A DNA stretch of 64,000 nt. It comes from Plantago major. Lineage: Eukaryota; Streptophyta; Magnoliopsida; Lamiales; Plantaginaceae. The notes beneath the pieces are model-generated. The model was given only the letters and a program-made list of their open reading frames with translations, had not been told where the DNA came from and made no database searches. The translations under genes and the position numbers were made by a program. Shown in pieces: positions 46,386 to 58,590 of the stretch (its first letter is position 1; every line of letters starts with the position of its first letter). The DNA is taken from the NCBI GenBank assembly GCA_026545765.1, contig CM048843.1, positions 7,174,001 through 7,238,000 of the forward strand, in the 5' to 3' direction.

Positions 46386-49300
46386 TCAAAACAGCTCCAT
46401 GGACCAGTTTGCAAATTTCCTATCACCAAACCTTTTGATATCATCAGAGTAGTCATAGAGAAGAGTTCTGACAATCATCTCCGTGTCTCTGGAAAATCCA
46501 CAGACTTCCTTGTAGGTTTTGGTGGGATTTCTCTTGACAAAATGCTTGACCCACAGATACTTTCCCCACTTCCAGTCATGCTCGATTCTGATATCTGATA
46601 GTTTGAAGTATTCATAAGTGATCTTCAGATATCTGATGTCACCCTTGTATTGATCTTCAGTTAAGTAGAAAGACTCATAGGGTTCCACCGCAAGTCTTGC
46701 TCTTGTGCCTGTTCCAGTAATGTTGGGAATTCTGTGCACATCATCTGGCTTTCCATAAGGACATTCATCAGCGAGGTCCTTCTTCATGGCTTCTGTTCTC
46801 TTGATTACTTCAAAATCCAACCATGCTTTGATGTGGTTGGTGTTAATCAAGATTGGCTTATCTTTTCTCCATGCCATGAGCTGTTTATGGATTGGTTCTG
46901 GAAACCTTGAATTTAACAGTAAGTGCTTGAGTTCCAGAATCCAGTAGCCATTCTTCTGATTAATACACCTGTAGACAGAGGAATTGTTGTCATTCTTCAC
47001 ATACTCAATTTTGGCTTCTTCTGGCCTGAGTGGAAGTTGACTTTGTCTTTGTTCAGCTCTCAGCCTGTTCCTTCTTTGTCTAGAATTCTCCTTTGGGGGA
47101 TTGCTTGAAGAACCACCCTGGATTGACTTGGTATTTCCAGAGGGTATTTTAGCTGCTAAAGGCTTTGCAGCTATGGGCTCAGTTAGGCTATCAATTTTCC
47201 TTTTTCTGTGAAGAGGAGCTTCATCTTCATCATCATCAAGATCAAATCTTGTGAGACTTTTGCAGCCTTCTTCATTGCCCAGGGATTTGATTTGGCCTTC
47301 TTCTTCTTCTTCAGAAGATTCATCAATCCCTCTTACTTGTCTTCTCCTTGGAGCTTTGGTAATCCTTGGAGGTCTTTTTGCCATGGCCCTTGTTACCATT
47401 GTAGTTTCTTCAGTTGGCTGCTGGGAAGTAGCTACTATTTGCAAAGCAGCTTGATTTGATGAGGGATCATTTATTCTGAGTGGTGGCTGGGAAGTTTTCT
47501 TGTTTCCTCTTCCTTTCTGAGCGGCACCAACTCTAGATTTCTTCTTTCCTTCCCCCTGATCTTGAGATCCAAATTCTTCCCCCTTAGTCATTGTTGACTG
47601 ACTAAGTACCACAAAAGAATCTGAGAGAGACTCAAAATTCTTTTGCAAGTAGTTGTAGGCAGTGACCAACTTCTGAAGTTCAGCCTTGAGCTCCTGATTT
47701 TGTTTGATAAGTCCATTTTCCTTATCAGTGAGCTCTGCCAATGGGCCTAGTATGGCATCTGCTTTTCCAGCAGTGTAACTTGCCTCATGAAAAGCTTTTT
47801 CAGCTAATGACATATCATCGTCCCTTATCATTCCCAGATCCTTCTGAGCAATAACCATACTGGTTGTTCTCTGAGTGATGAGTTCTGTGAACTTCTTCAT
47901 TTCTGAGGGGACGGAGGCAATTACATCTTTGTTTTGTGAAGACATCTCCTTTTTAAGATGTGCCAAAACTTGGTATCTATTCATGTATTCATGGGAGTGG
48001 ACATTTGGCAGTTTGTTGAAAACTTCTGGAGCAATTAGCTTCCTTTTAAGATGAGAAACCGTCAAGTGTTCATTGCGGTGTGCTGCCAAAGTCTTGTCTT
48101 CTTCATCATCTGAGTCTTCAGCCCAGTGATCTTCATCCTCTTGGACATTTTCAAGATTTTCTAGTCCAGCAACCATCTCAGAGATGGGCTTCTTTCCTTT
48201 CTGAGAGGAGGATGGTATGTCTTTTGCTGGTGATGCAGCCTTAGCATCATGCTTTTCTTTAGATACTTCTTCAGTATCTAATTCCTTAGCAATAGCATTT
48301 ACAGCATCCTGGAGCTCTTTAACCTCAGAGTAAGCTACTGTCTCTTGTAAGTATTGATCTTGTAGTTGATTGAGCTTATCTCTGGATTTAACTAGCTCTT
48401 CTTCAAGTTGAAGATGGAGCTGTTGCTCTTCTTCCAACAGTTGTTTGAGTTGAGCAGTTCTGGTTTGATTATTTAATATCTTCTGAGTTGTTTCCTCAGA
48501 GTGCTCAACTACTTGTTCAAGAGTCTTTTTGTTGTTGGGATTCTTTGTGAAGGATGGGTGGATTTCGAGGAGATGGAGGAGGGATTCGTGATGTCCTCTC
48601 GGTGTGCTTTTCAAAATTGAGGCATTGTTTCCTTGTGGAATTCCTCCCCCCTCGGTGCATCATCATCATCCGTCATATCATCATCATCCTTTTTGTGATG
48701 GTCAGAGGGAGGTTCATCAAAGTTATTCTCATCTATTTCTTCCTCCTCATCGTCTTCAGATACAAGATTAATCACTTCAGGAATAGTGATCTTCTGCCCA
48801 TTAACCTCTTCTTGTTCAGAAGGAATAAATTGTAGTTCAAAGGTGATCGGCTTGAATGCCATCTCGCAATCTTGTCGACCATCTCGCTTTAAAGGCTTGC
48901 ACCAATTTGTGTGCCACTTCCTTGGAAAAATCCTTACGCATTAAGGTCGCAACTTGATATTGTTCAGTAGGGAACATTGTGTGGATATAGTTTTCCAGAT
49001 CAAGAGCTCGTGCTCGTCTTGTTGGTTGATCTGTGATTCTCAGTATTTCAGAGAGATCAGAGCACCTTAACCTTTGCCATTTCTTGAAGCATTGAATATG
49101 TTTTGGCAAGGTATGAGTCTTGAAGAAGGGAAGAAGGTTTGCATAGTCATCATTTGACTCCTTCTTGGCACTACTTTGAGCCTGAAAGAGAGAGTTTTGA
49201 ATTAGTTTAAAAACTTGTGTAGATATCTGAGTTTTAGATTATTCAAGTATCTGTGTTACCTGTGCAACAACAACAGGCTCAGAAGGTTGGACTACTGAGG

Positions 49301-49657
49301 TTCCAGATGCCTCAGATATCTTGGTGTGAGGAGGAGACTTGGAAGTCTGATCCTCAGCATCATCTCTTTCTTTTTGAACCTGAGAATCATAACACTTAGG
49401 AAATTTTATCAAGAAAAATTTTATTTACAAAATCAGATATCTGAGAGGTCAATTACCTCCACTATTGGAGGCTCAGATACTTGTTGCTCAGAGACTTGTG
49501 CAGTCTCTGGAAATTTTTCTTGTGATGAAGGCTTTGATGCCTCATCAATTTCCATTTGTCAGGGATTGAGCGGCAATTCCCAAAGAACTTCTACTTTTTG
49601 AACTCATAAGTAGATAGTGTTAGTGAGAGAAAAAATATCAGAGATTTGTCTTTGAAG

Positions 49658-49722
<65 letters not shown>

Positions 49723-51241
49723 CTTCTCAATAGAAGGCTCAGATACTTGTTCCTCAGAGACTTTGTGAGTCTCTGGTTGATTCTCTGATGAGTTAGGCTT
49801 CTCAGCCTTATCATTTTCCTTCTCAGTTGGAGCCTATTAGAAACATCCACTTGATTAGTTAAGTGAATTAACAAATATCTGAAAAATAATGTCTTAGGGA
49901 ATTCTCTATCACCTGTAGCACATGCTCAGATTCCTTAAGAGGTGATGTAGTAGCCTCCTTCTCAGTCTCTGAGGCAAGCTTTTCAGATTCCTCTTGTTCT
50001 TTTATTTCTAATTCAGCCTGTAACAAAGAAATTTTTATAAGTAACAAGATTGATGAACATAAAATTTCACAAGTAGAGAGTTAAACCATTCACCGAGCAT
50101 TGTCGGTGATTGGTCTCTCGAACTTGTGACCCTTCTATGCTTTGGTCTTGTTGTTCCATTATGGCTTCTTTGTTTGAAGTTTCGTACTTGGACCTTTCCT
50201 GAAAGGATCGACTCAATGCCTTGCCAGCAGACTTCTTTCTTGAAGTTCTGGGCTTCTTGGTCGCAACCTTTTCTTCAGATATCTTTTCAGACTTTCGCTT
50301 CTTAGGACCTTTCTGAGACCCAGTAACCTTTTTCATCAAATTTGTATACTCATATTAATAGAGTAAGTTACTGTTGGCTATTTTAGCCGTCTCTCTGAGC
50401 TCAATGCCAAGCTTTTCCAGCAAGTAGCATATCTTCAGACCATATCCTACAATGGCCTTTGGCTCAGCTAGTCCTTTGACAATTTTAGGCTCGAAGCCTT
50501 GAATCTTCTTCACGAATTTCATGAAGGCGTACTTTCCCCAGTTAAAAGGGTTTTCCAAATTTTGTCTTGTTGATTCAAGAAGAACATCATGATCCATCGT
50601 TCTTGGCTTATCTAGTCAAGACCTCCTTGTAGACCATCAAAGCATCTGTGAAGAATGCAAGCCAAGACATCCCAAAGGAACCAACAGATGTCCGGTTTGG
50701 ATGTCGACAAGTTTGAACTCAAAGGTGTATCTGATTTTTCAAGATCACACACGCCATCAGAAAGTTCTTTAACACCTTCAAGGAGTTCCTCATCTGGTGT
50801 TTATTTCAAAATCCTTTCCAAGATTTTGAAACTCAAACAAGTTCTGAAAGTTGTTAAGTCCGTATGATTTCCTCGATCGAGGTTTTGATAGACACTATTT
50901 CAGTGCCTTCAGAAACACAGGAAATAATCCTGGAGTTGTTGTAAAATTCCAACACATCAAGTGATGAAATTCCACTTGGGCGAGCAGATAGAAAACCCTT
51001 GATTTGTGCCTTTTCAAACATGTCAAGAATCAATTTTCTATCAGTTTGGTTCTCTATTGCAGCAGAGAGGTATTCCTCAACCATGGCACCACCCCAAATC
51101 ATTATGTGACTTGAAGTCCAATGGTCAGGATTAAAAACTCCTACCAAATTGATTGTTTACAATAACCAACTCTGGTGCTTGCTTTTCAGCAGTACCAGTG
51201 GAGGATTGGGATTTCTGTGTTGAAGTGTTCTTGGAGGCCAT
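46386..51241 (-). pseudogene. Accessory ORF3 of the retroelement, multi-exon, copy A
   Basis: Begins ATG at 51241 (MASKNTSTQKSQSSTG). The first part, with frameshifts near 51150 and 50610, reads NPDHWTSSHIMIWGGAMVEE and NPFNWGKYAFMKFVKKIQGF. A lysine-rich section follows (50335-50090, KKPRTSRKKS, a likely nuclear signal). Then come exons with AG/GT borders: 50017-49913, 49833-49723, 49602-49457, 49379-49260 and 49181-46386. Three of them (35, 37 and 40 codons) are whole-codon, phase-0 exons that end in similar SEP-x-(I/V) motifs. The last exon is acidic and then coiled-coil (LIKQNQELKAELQKLVTAYN), with basic patches, and ends HFVKRNPTKTYKEVCGF...MELF. Two more frameshifts lie near 48.85 and 48.65 kb. 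It follows gag in the sense direction, in the place of the env-like ORF of Sireviruses. I see no signal peptide or membrane span. Function unknown. Confidence 0.65.
49661..49719. repeat. (AT)n microsatellite, about 29 units
   Basis: A pure AT run lying in the ORF3 intron just past the donor GTGTATAT (minus strand). Copy C has no such run at the same place. Confidence 0.95.
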
Positions 51242-52024
51242 CTCTTTATATAGTGTAGGGATTTGAAATTGGTGTTTGAAAGAGATTTGATTCAGTGATT
51301 CTTTTCAGAAAAACTTAATCTTGATTTGCAGAGATTGTAGAGGGTTTGCAGAGAATCAAGAGAAGGATTTGCTATTTTTGTGCAAGATGAAATTTCGGAT
51401 TAGGCAAAAGTGATTTCATTTGCCAAAATCCTATATATATAGCAGTTGAATCCCAATGCATAAATACATACAAATTGATTTTGTGTACGATTCGTGATTT
51501 GCAAACAAAGCGTGAGCAAAAGCTAGTTCGGCATTAAATGCTTAGTGGGCCATATGTCAATTTCAATTCACTATTTATCGTGAATTAATTTCCACCGCAT
51601 GATCAATCGCTTAATTTCATCGAGGGTCACCATTGCTTTCAAAGAATGATCACAATCAACAAGTGTAATTGTGCCCATTTAATGAATTTTGGCGACTTGC
51701 TATCTGAATCACAATTCGTATGACCAAGGACACCGCCAGATCTCGAATCATCTTATACTTAGGATTTTTCCAAGTTTTTCATCAAGATAGAAATAATGCG
51801 AGTTTCAAGAGAGTAGTTATCGCAGATAGTTATAGTATTCTCTTTGTGTTCTGCTTATAGAGTGATTCGGATATCCGAGTTCTGCCTCGTAGATCTTAAG
51901 CTATCTTTTGCTCTTTAGCCTTTTGACTTCGGATACCTGCTCCAGCTTTTCTTTTCTTTTCTCGATACCGCCCAGATACCTCTTCTCTGGATGTTCGTTC
52001 CAGATACCTGAACTCTTTCAGTTC
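51242..52024 (-). other. Spacer between gag remnant and ORF3 in copy A
   Basis: About 780 bp, non-coding. A TATATATAG box on the minus strand (about 51433-51443) lies roughly 190 bp before the ORF3 ATG and could be an internal promoter. Position 52024 is the point where similarity to copy B stops. Confidence 0.4.
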
Positions 52025-53356
52025 ATAACAAGAAGTATGTGTTACCTCATCAGCCATAAGACAGTTTTCTATGTTGGAGATGTCTGGACCGTCAATTTCA
52101 GCAACTCCACACATTTCATTCTTCTTGAGGCCGAAGTCGATTATATCATGCGTGACTCCACATAATTCTGGTGATGGTAAGGTTGAGTCATCTGAATTGT
52201 CATCTTCAGAATCATCTCAACGCCTAGAACATCCATTGAATTTGATTTTCTTTCTTTCTTCGATTAACAAAGCTTTACGGCTTCTTCAAGATTCTTCTAT
52301 CTTTCTTGTCACCTGTCCTTAGTTTGTTGAAGGCAGGACAATCCTTCTTGAAGTGGCCAGGTTTCTGACAATAGAAACAGATATCGTTTCCAATTTCTGC
52401 TTCCTCAGTACATGATGCTTTCTGAGCTGGCTTGTTCAGCGAGCTTTGCATATTTTTGTACTGGTGATAGTTTGAGCCTAGATGCTTTTTCAGCTTCTCT
52501 TTGGCTTTTCTTCTCTCAATTTCTCGACTGACAAATTTGCTCATTTGCTTTGCAGCAAGAGCATCCTCAGTCTCCTCCTTGCTTTTCTTCTTTTCAGAAG
52601 TTCCTTGAGTTACTAGAGCAACATTTTGCAACTTTTCAGTTGTTTGTTCTCTCTGAGTTGTCTCATAATCAACCGTAGCAAGATGAGAGAAAAGTTCCAC
52701 TGGAGTGATATTTGGCATACCTTGGTTAAAATAAAAGAATTTAGTATGCTCCCAGTTGTGGTTAAGACTTCTGACAATAGTCTTAATCTTTTCTGACTGG
52801 GAGTATCTGTTGCTTTCCCCAAGAGCTGCCATGTCACTCATGAGAGTGGTAAATCTGAAATCAAGTTCTTCCAGAGTTTCAGTGGGTCCTTGTTTGAAAT
52901 TTTGAAATTTCAACCTGAGAACTTCGAACTTGTTTTCTTTGGTTTTCTCGCCCGCACAGATTTCTTCAATCTGCCACAGTAACTTTCGCGTTTAGCACCC
53001 CACGTTGTAAATCAGATGTGCTCTGGTGTCGATCTGATGATGATGTTACGAGCTTGACCATCCAGTCGATTCCTCTTGGCATCTTCCGATGTCCAGAGTT
53101 CTTTGGGCTTTGGTTCGTAATAATAACCAATAGATCTTCCACTAGTTGACGCATCTGTTTGTGAAGATCCTTCGCTTTGATCTCTGTCTCTTCCACTCGA
53201 AACCTCCATGACTTGCTTAAGTTGTTGAATGACTATTGGGCCATTCTTTATTACTTCGATCATCTCGTCACTTATGGCTTCAAGGTGGAGCATCATGTTA
53301 TTTTTCCATTTCTCGTAGTTCTCTGGTTTGAGAACGGGTGCATCACTCAGAGACAT
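52025..53356 (-). pseudogene. gag of copy A, truncated, pol deleted
   Basis: Starts MSLSDAPVLKPENYEKWKNN at 53356. It shows WTSEDAKRNRLDGQARNIII and, after a frameshift near 53.0 kb, KFQNFKQGPTETLEELDFRF and a sound zinc knuckle CFYCQKPGHFKKDC (about 52380-52336). Reading stops matching copy B after THTSCY near 52025; everything from there through protease, integrase and reverse transcriptase is gone and the ORF3 spacer follows. Gag forms the particle and binds RNA in intact elements. Confidence 0.8.
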
Positions 53357-53453
53357 ACCTGCACACTTAACACACAAATTAAATAGTCCTCAATAGTGGA
53401 CAAAGTTCCTTCACCTATCTGGGGATCTAGGTTCAGGTGTATGGTGAACCTCC

Positions 53454-53465
53454 CGCCTGATACCA
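53454..53465 (-). other. Primer-binding site of copy A
   Basis: TGGTATCAGGCG on the minus strand, two bases inside LTR 2. This is the tRNA-iMet-type primer site, here with AGC changed to GCG. Confidence 0.7.
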
Positions 53466-53825
53466 CTTGTTGGTCCAGATAACGCAAAGTAAAAGACTAG
53501 AGGGGGTGAATAGTCTTTTAAAACTTTTGTCGATAACAACTATTTCTCAGATATCTGAATAGATATCTGATACTTAGAATCAGAGCGCGGAAGACTTAAT
53601 AAAGATAAGTGCAGAAACAGTTAATGTGTGTGTGTGTGTTGCTGAAGAGTAAATACAGAAAGGTAAATAACACAGCAAGTATAGTGGTATCTGGAGGTGG
53701 CGTAATCCTCCAACTAATCCACTTCGGTCCATCAGAGACCTAGAATTCACTAGAACAGATAATTGAGTTCACCTTACAATAATCCTATTCTAAGATTCTT
53801 AACAATTGGTTTCTAACCAAATGTT

Positions 53826-54015
53826 CCCCCTGAGTTGTTCCCCGGCTTTCACAGCCAAGTACTTCCTGTACTCAGAAACCTTTGAGTTATTCCCTAGCTT
53901 CCCAAGCTAAGTACTTCCTATACTCAATAACCTTGGAGTTATTCCTTAGTTTCCCAAATCAAGTACTTCCTATACTCCGATAACCTTGGAGTTATTCCCT
54001 GATTTTTCAAACTAA
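53826..54015. repeat. LTR-internal tandem repeat (LTR 2)
   Basis: Four ~55-bp units as in LTR 1, with palindromic parts such as AGCTTCCCAAGCT and AGTTTCCCAAAT. Confidence 0.75.
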
Positions 54016-54411
54016 GTACTTCACATCTACGCCAGATTATGGTGTTGGTTTTGGTTTGAGTTGTCGATGAGCTTCTTTAATAACTTATTCGCTTATTCAG
54101 ATAGCTCGTGAATCAAGGTACTTAATACACTTTACAGTATGGTATCTTGTTCGATTTATCGACAAGTCTTATGATATCTGTTCAAGAGAATGAATCTCAG
54201 ATAGTTGATCTTTTGATTCAACTCCTTCACAGATAGCTTTGCTTGTTTAGGATCAGGACACTTAGAACTTCAGTGTTACTCAAGATCAAAAGCTTTGGTC
54301 GCAACAGAAAGCTTTGTGAGTAAGTAAGTTGCTTTGAGAGAGTAAGATGTTCAGCGTTTTATGTCGTGTGTCTAAGGTTCTGTGTGTTCTCTCAAGCAGT
54401 CTAAGTGTTGA

Positions 54412-54420
54412 TATTTATAG
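54412..54420 (-). promoter_or_regulatory. TATA box of LTR 2
   Basis: CTATAAATA on the minus strand, same context as in LTR 1 and LTR 3. It would transcribe copy A. Confidence 0.55.
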
Positions 54421-55183
54421 ATGAATTTGAGTGCCGTTTGAATAGTATCCGTTAGGCTCAAATTGAACTATCGATATCTCGTATAGTAATCAGAGGTGTT
54501 TTGTCTTCTTCTCGGTCGCCGTTGCTTTTATTCAGACATCTCTGTCCGTGCATTAAATGCATTGTACTATACTTTTGTCCTGTAGTGTCAACGGAATTAT
54601 GCTTTGTATCAGAGACTAGTGTTATCTGATTCTTTGCACGTTCTTATCTTCAATCTTCAGATACCACTTGTATTTATTGAAACAACTTTGTTTGCAATAT
54701 ATATATTTCTTTTTCAGAAATGTGGTTAATGCTCAAGGTATCTGAGAATAGATATCTGTGGACACTTTCCTTGTTTTCAGATAGGCCTCTTATTTCTCAG
54801 ATATCTCTTGTGACACAGTTTGTTTGAAACTATTTGTGTCTTCAAGATATCTGGCTAAGATATCTGAACAACAGATTCAGTAATCTTGTGCAGTTTTCTT
54901 CAAGTCTTCAATGTCGTTGAGCTTGTTCTGCTTGGATGTCTTCTTCTTGGTCTTCTCTTCATAAAATAAAAATTACATTTTGAGACCTAACATCCTATAC
55001 AAGATTAGCTAGACTATCATACTTAGTGGGTTTCCTCTTTTACAATGTTCAAGTGAACCAAGAGTACTAATCACCTTTCTGAGACTAAGATAAGTCATCA
55101 TGTTGCTGATCAAAACTAAACAGATATTCTTTACAAAATATCTAACAAAATTCCTAACAAATTTCTCAAGAAATTTCCCAACA

Positions 55184-58100
55184 ATATCTGCAAGTTGGTC
55201 TTCAGTGCCAATCTTGAGTATATCTATATTTCCCTTTTCAACATGGTCTCTGATGAAGTGATGTCTAACATCAATGTGCTTTGTTCTGGCATGAAATTTA
55301 GGATTCTGTGTAATTGCAATAGCACTTGTGTTGTCACAGAAAATGGGAGTTTTCTTCTCATCGAGTCCATAGTCTTTAAGTTGTTGTTGTATCCACAGAA
55401 TTTGTGTTGCACAACAACCAAAGCAGAATGTATTCAAATTTGTGGTAGAAGTTGCAATTGAGTTTTGCTTCTTGCTAAACCATGAGATAAGTCTAGTACC
55501 CAGAAACTGACAAGTTCCTGAGGTGCTTTTCCTATCAAGCGTTGATCCAAAGATAATCGCCCCGAGTACCTAGCTAAACTCAATCCGCTTTCTTTAGGAT
55601 ACCACAATCCTACATCTACTGTACCCTTTACATACCTTAATATTTTCATAGCAATGTTGTAGTGTGTTTGCATTGGATTTGTCTGAAATCTAGCACATAC
55701 TCCAACGGCATATTGAATATCAGGTCTACTTGAAGTGAGGTAAAGCAGTAAACCTATCAATTTCCTATACTTATGTTCTTCAACACTCTTATCTGATTCA
55801 GTATAGGTCATTTTGGTTCCAATGCTCATAGGTATCTTAGCATTCTTTCGTAAGGCTTAAGATTGAATTTTGTGAGCATATCTTTTGCATACTTTGTTTG
55901 ACTAATGAATATTCCATCATTGAGTTGCTTGACTTGCAATCCTAGAAAATAATTCATTTCTCCCATCATGCTCATCTCAAACTTGCTTTTCATGAGATTT
56001 GCAAAGTCATTACAAAGTTGCTTGTCCTTAGATCCAAATATGATGTCATCAACATATACTTGAACTAAGAGTAGTTTCCCGTCATGATTTAAGGTAAATA
56101 AAGTTTTATCAACTTCACCTTTCTTGAAACCATTTTCCAGAAGGTACTTGGCCAAAGTGTCATACCATGCTCTTGGAGCCTGTTTCAGTCCATCTGAGCT
56201 TTACAGAGTTTATAGACCATTCTACTTTCTGAGGAAACTTCAAAGCCAGGTGGTTGCTCAACATAAACTTCTTCTGCAAGTTCACCGTTTAAGAATGCAC
56301 TTTTGACATCCATCTGATAAACTTTGAAATCTTTATGAGTTGCAAAGGCTAGAAAGAGTCTTATTGCATCCAATCTGGCAACTGGTGCATATGACTCGTC
56401 AAAATCTAAGCCTTCAGTCTGGGTAAATCCCTTGGCAACCAATCTTGCTTTGTTTCTGGTTATTTCACCAGATTCATTCATCTTGTTTCTGAAAACCCAT
56501 TTAGTTCCAATCACAGATATTCCTTCTATAAATGGAACTAGTTTCCAGACTTTGTTTCTCTCAAATTGATCCAACACTTCTTGCATTGCAGAGATCCAGT
56601 CTTGGTCTCCTAATGCTTCTTCTATATTTTTAGGTTCAATATTCGAGATGAAACATCCAAAGAGAGAATTAACATTTTCAGCTATTGCTCTCCTAGTCCT
56701 AACACCTTGATTAATTGGTCCAATTACATCCTTTGCAGGATGATCTTTGATACATCTCATCATAGGTTTAGTGCTAGTAGGATCAATATCTAAGTGATTT
56801 GAATGTGAATCACTAAGATTATGATTTAATACTTTTTCAGTATCTGAGACATCTGACATATGGGAAATGTCATGGATATCTGACACTTTTTCAGTGTTAG
56901 AGATATCTGGAACTTGCATTTCAGCAGTCTTATTTTCAGATATCTCTTCATGATGAAGGTTCTCAGTAACCTGTTCCATTTCTGGAAAATTCATAGGAAA
57001 TTCCTCATCATGTCTGTGAGTCATCTTGTTGTTACTAGGCAAATCAAGCTTTTCTACGTCAGAGTCATCCTCACTTTCCATAATGATGTTTCTCCTTTTT
57101 TAGGATTCTTCTTTAGAATCCCTCAGTAATATTTCTTTGAACCTTTCTGAGAGTTCATCATTAGGAGGTGTTTTCTTATTTCCTTCATAGAATACAACAT
57201 GAATTGATTCTTCAATTTTCTTTGTTCTTTTGTTGTAAACTCTGTAGGCTTTGCTATTTGTGGAATAACAAAGAAATGCACCTTCATCTGCCTTTGGTTG
57301 AAATGTTCTCAGATAATCTTTCCCATTGTTTAGAACAAAACATTTACAACCAAATACTCTCAGATGTTTGATATTAGGGGGTCTACCAACCAAGATTTCA
57401 TAGGGGGTCTTGTCATGGTGTTTGTTTATCAAACATCTGCTCGAGTGTAGCAAGTCGTGTTTACGACTTCAACCCAATAAATTTCACTTATTTCAAAGAC
57501 GCCTAGCATTGTCCTTGCAGCTTCTTTAAGGGTTCTGTTTTTCCTTTCTGCAACACCATTTTGTTGAGGTGTTCTTACAGAGGAAAGTTGGTGTTGTATA
57601 CCTTTGCAGGTACAAAACTCCTTTATGGTCTGTTCTGATTGCAAATACCTTGTCATTTTTCATGACTTCAAGCTTTTTCAGCAAGTTTGGTATCTCCACC
57701 CTGGCATCAGATTTATGTTTCAAAAAGACAATCCAAGTGAATATTGAGAAGTCATCTACAACAACCAGACCATACTTCTTTCCTGCATAACTAGTTACAG
57801 ATGATTCAAAAAGATCCATGTGTAAAAGTTGCAGTGGTCTAACACTAGAGTGTCTGATTTTGGACTTGAAAGAGATCTTAGATTGTTTCCCATCCGACAG
57901 TGTAATGATACCATCCTTTCGAAGATGTTCGGAAGGCCAACCACTAACTCTTTCTTAGCAAGTCATTCGGAGTTTTGAAGTTCAAGTGACTCATTCTTTT
58001 GTGCCATAACCAAGCTCTTCAGGTGACCAGATTGACTCACCATGAGACATTCTTCAGTTGTGGCAGATGCCCAATCGGCAACATAAAGACTGCCTTTCCG

Positions 58101-58590
58101 CCGACCAACTAAGACTGTCTGCTTTGACTCATTGTCAATTAGTTTGCAGTATTTAGCTTTGAATTTTATAGTAAAACCCTTGTCTGCAAACTGGCTCATG
58201 CTAAATAGATTATATTTTAAATCTTTAACATGTAATACGTCAGTGATTGTTAAAGTCCCCAATTTGACGTTACAAATCCCGGAGAGGGATTTAATTCTCC
58301 TCCAAAGAACTGATATCCGTCCCGTGTTGCAAGCTTTGTAATCAACCAGATTTGCTTTGTCTCCTGTCATGTGCTTTCCGCATCCACTATCAAATAGCCA
58401 TTGTGCTTTAGTCCAGGAAGCATTCTCGCATAACAACAGAAATGAGATTAGGTTCTCATATCTTTGATGGAACCCGTAATTAAAGGATCTTCCAAAGAGG
58501 AATCCATTTTTGAATGAATTTCTTTGAAATATTCTTTTGTCTGACAGGAACATAAGGAGGAATTCTATTTGAATGAATGTTATCATTAGT
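55184..58590 (-). pseudogene. pol of copy B: protease, integrase, reverse transcriptase, RNase H, broken
   Basis: Read on the minus strand from 58590. Protease AQWLFDSGCGKHMTG (catalytic D near 58390); GAG-pre-integrase LWHKRMSHLNF (about 57995); integrase YGLVVVDDFSIFTW and RTPQQNGVAERKNRTLKE; reverse transcriptase [34 protein letters not shown] and QVYVDDIIFGS; RNase H CDNTSAIAI and RTKHIDVRHHFI. The domains are spread over at least seven frames, so several indels exist. RNase H has lost the acidic residue usual after ATSTT. The order is copia. The last codons (EDQLADI) run straight into the LTR 2 edge at 55183; the C-terminal end, purine tract and ORF3 are missing. Confidence 0.88.

Larger units (their letters stand above)
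53468..55183 (-). repeat. LTR 2 (5' LTR of copy A, 3' LTR of copy B)
   Basis: 1716 bp from TGTTGGTCCAGATAACGC to TTTCCCAACA. It is closer to LTR 3 than to LTR 1 by eye. Copy A lies to its left with a primer site. On its right, reverse transcriptase/RNase H coding of copy B abuts it with no purine tract between. Confidence 0.85.

Noticed and set aside
49659-49874. Minus-strand frame ending in alternating Ile-Tyr
   Set aside because: Its end is the (AT)n repeat; the real content is the ORF3 exon at 49723-49833.
46386-51241. ORF3 as a retroviral-type envelope protein
   Set aside because: Position fits the env-like slot of Sireviruses, but no signal peptide, membrane span or glycosylation-rich ectodomain is visible; it is acidic/coiled-coil with nuclear-type basic patches.
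53826-54015. Regularly spaced palindromic repeats resembling a CRISPR array
   Set aside because: They are inside a plant LTR, the spacers are also repeated, and the same array occurs in all three LTRs.
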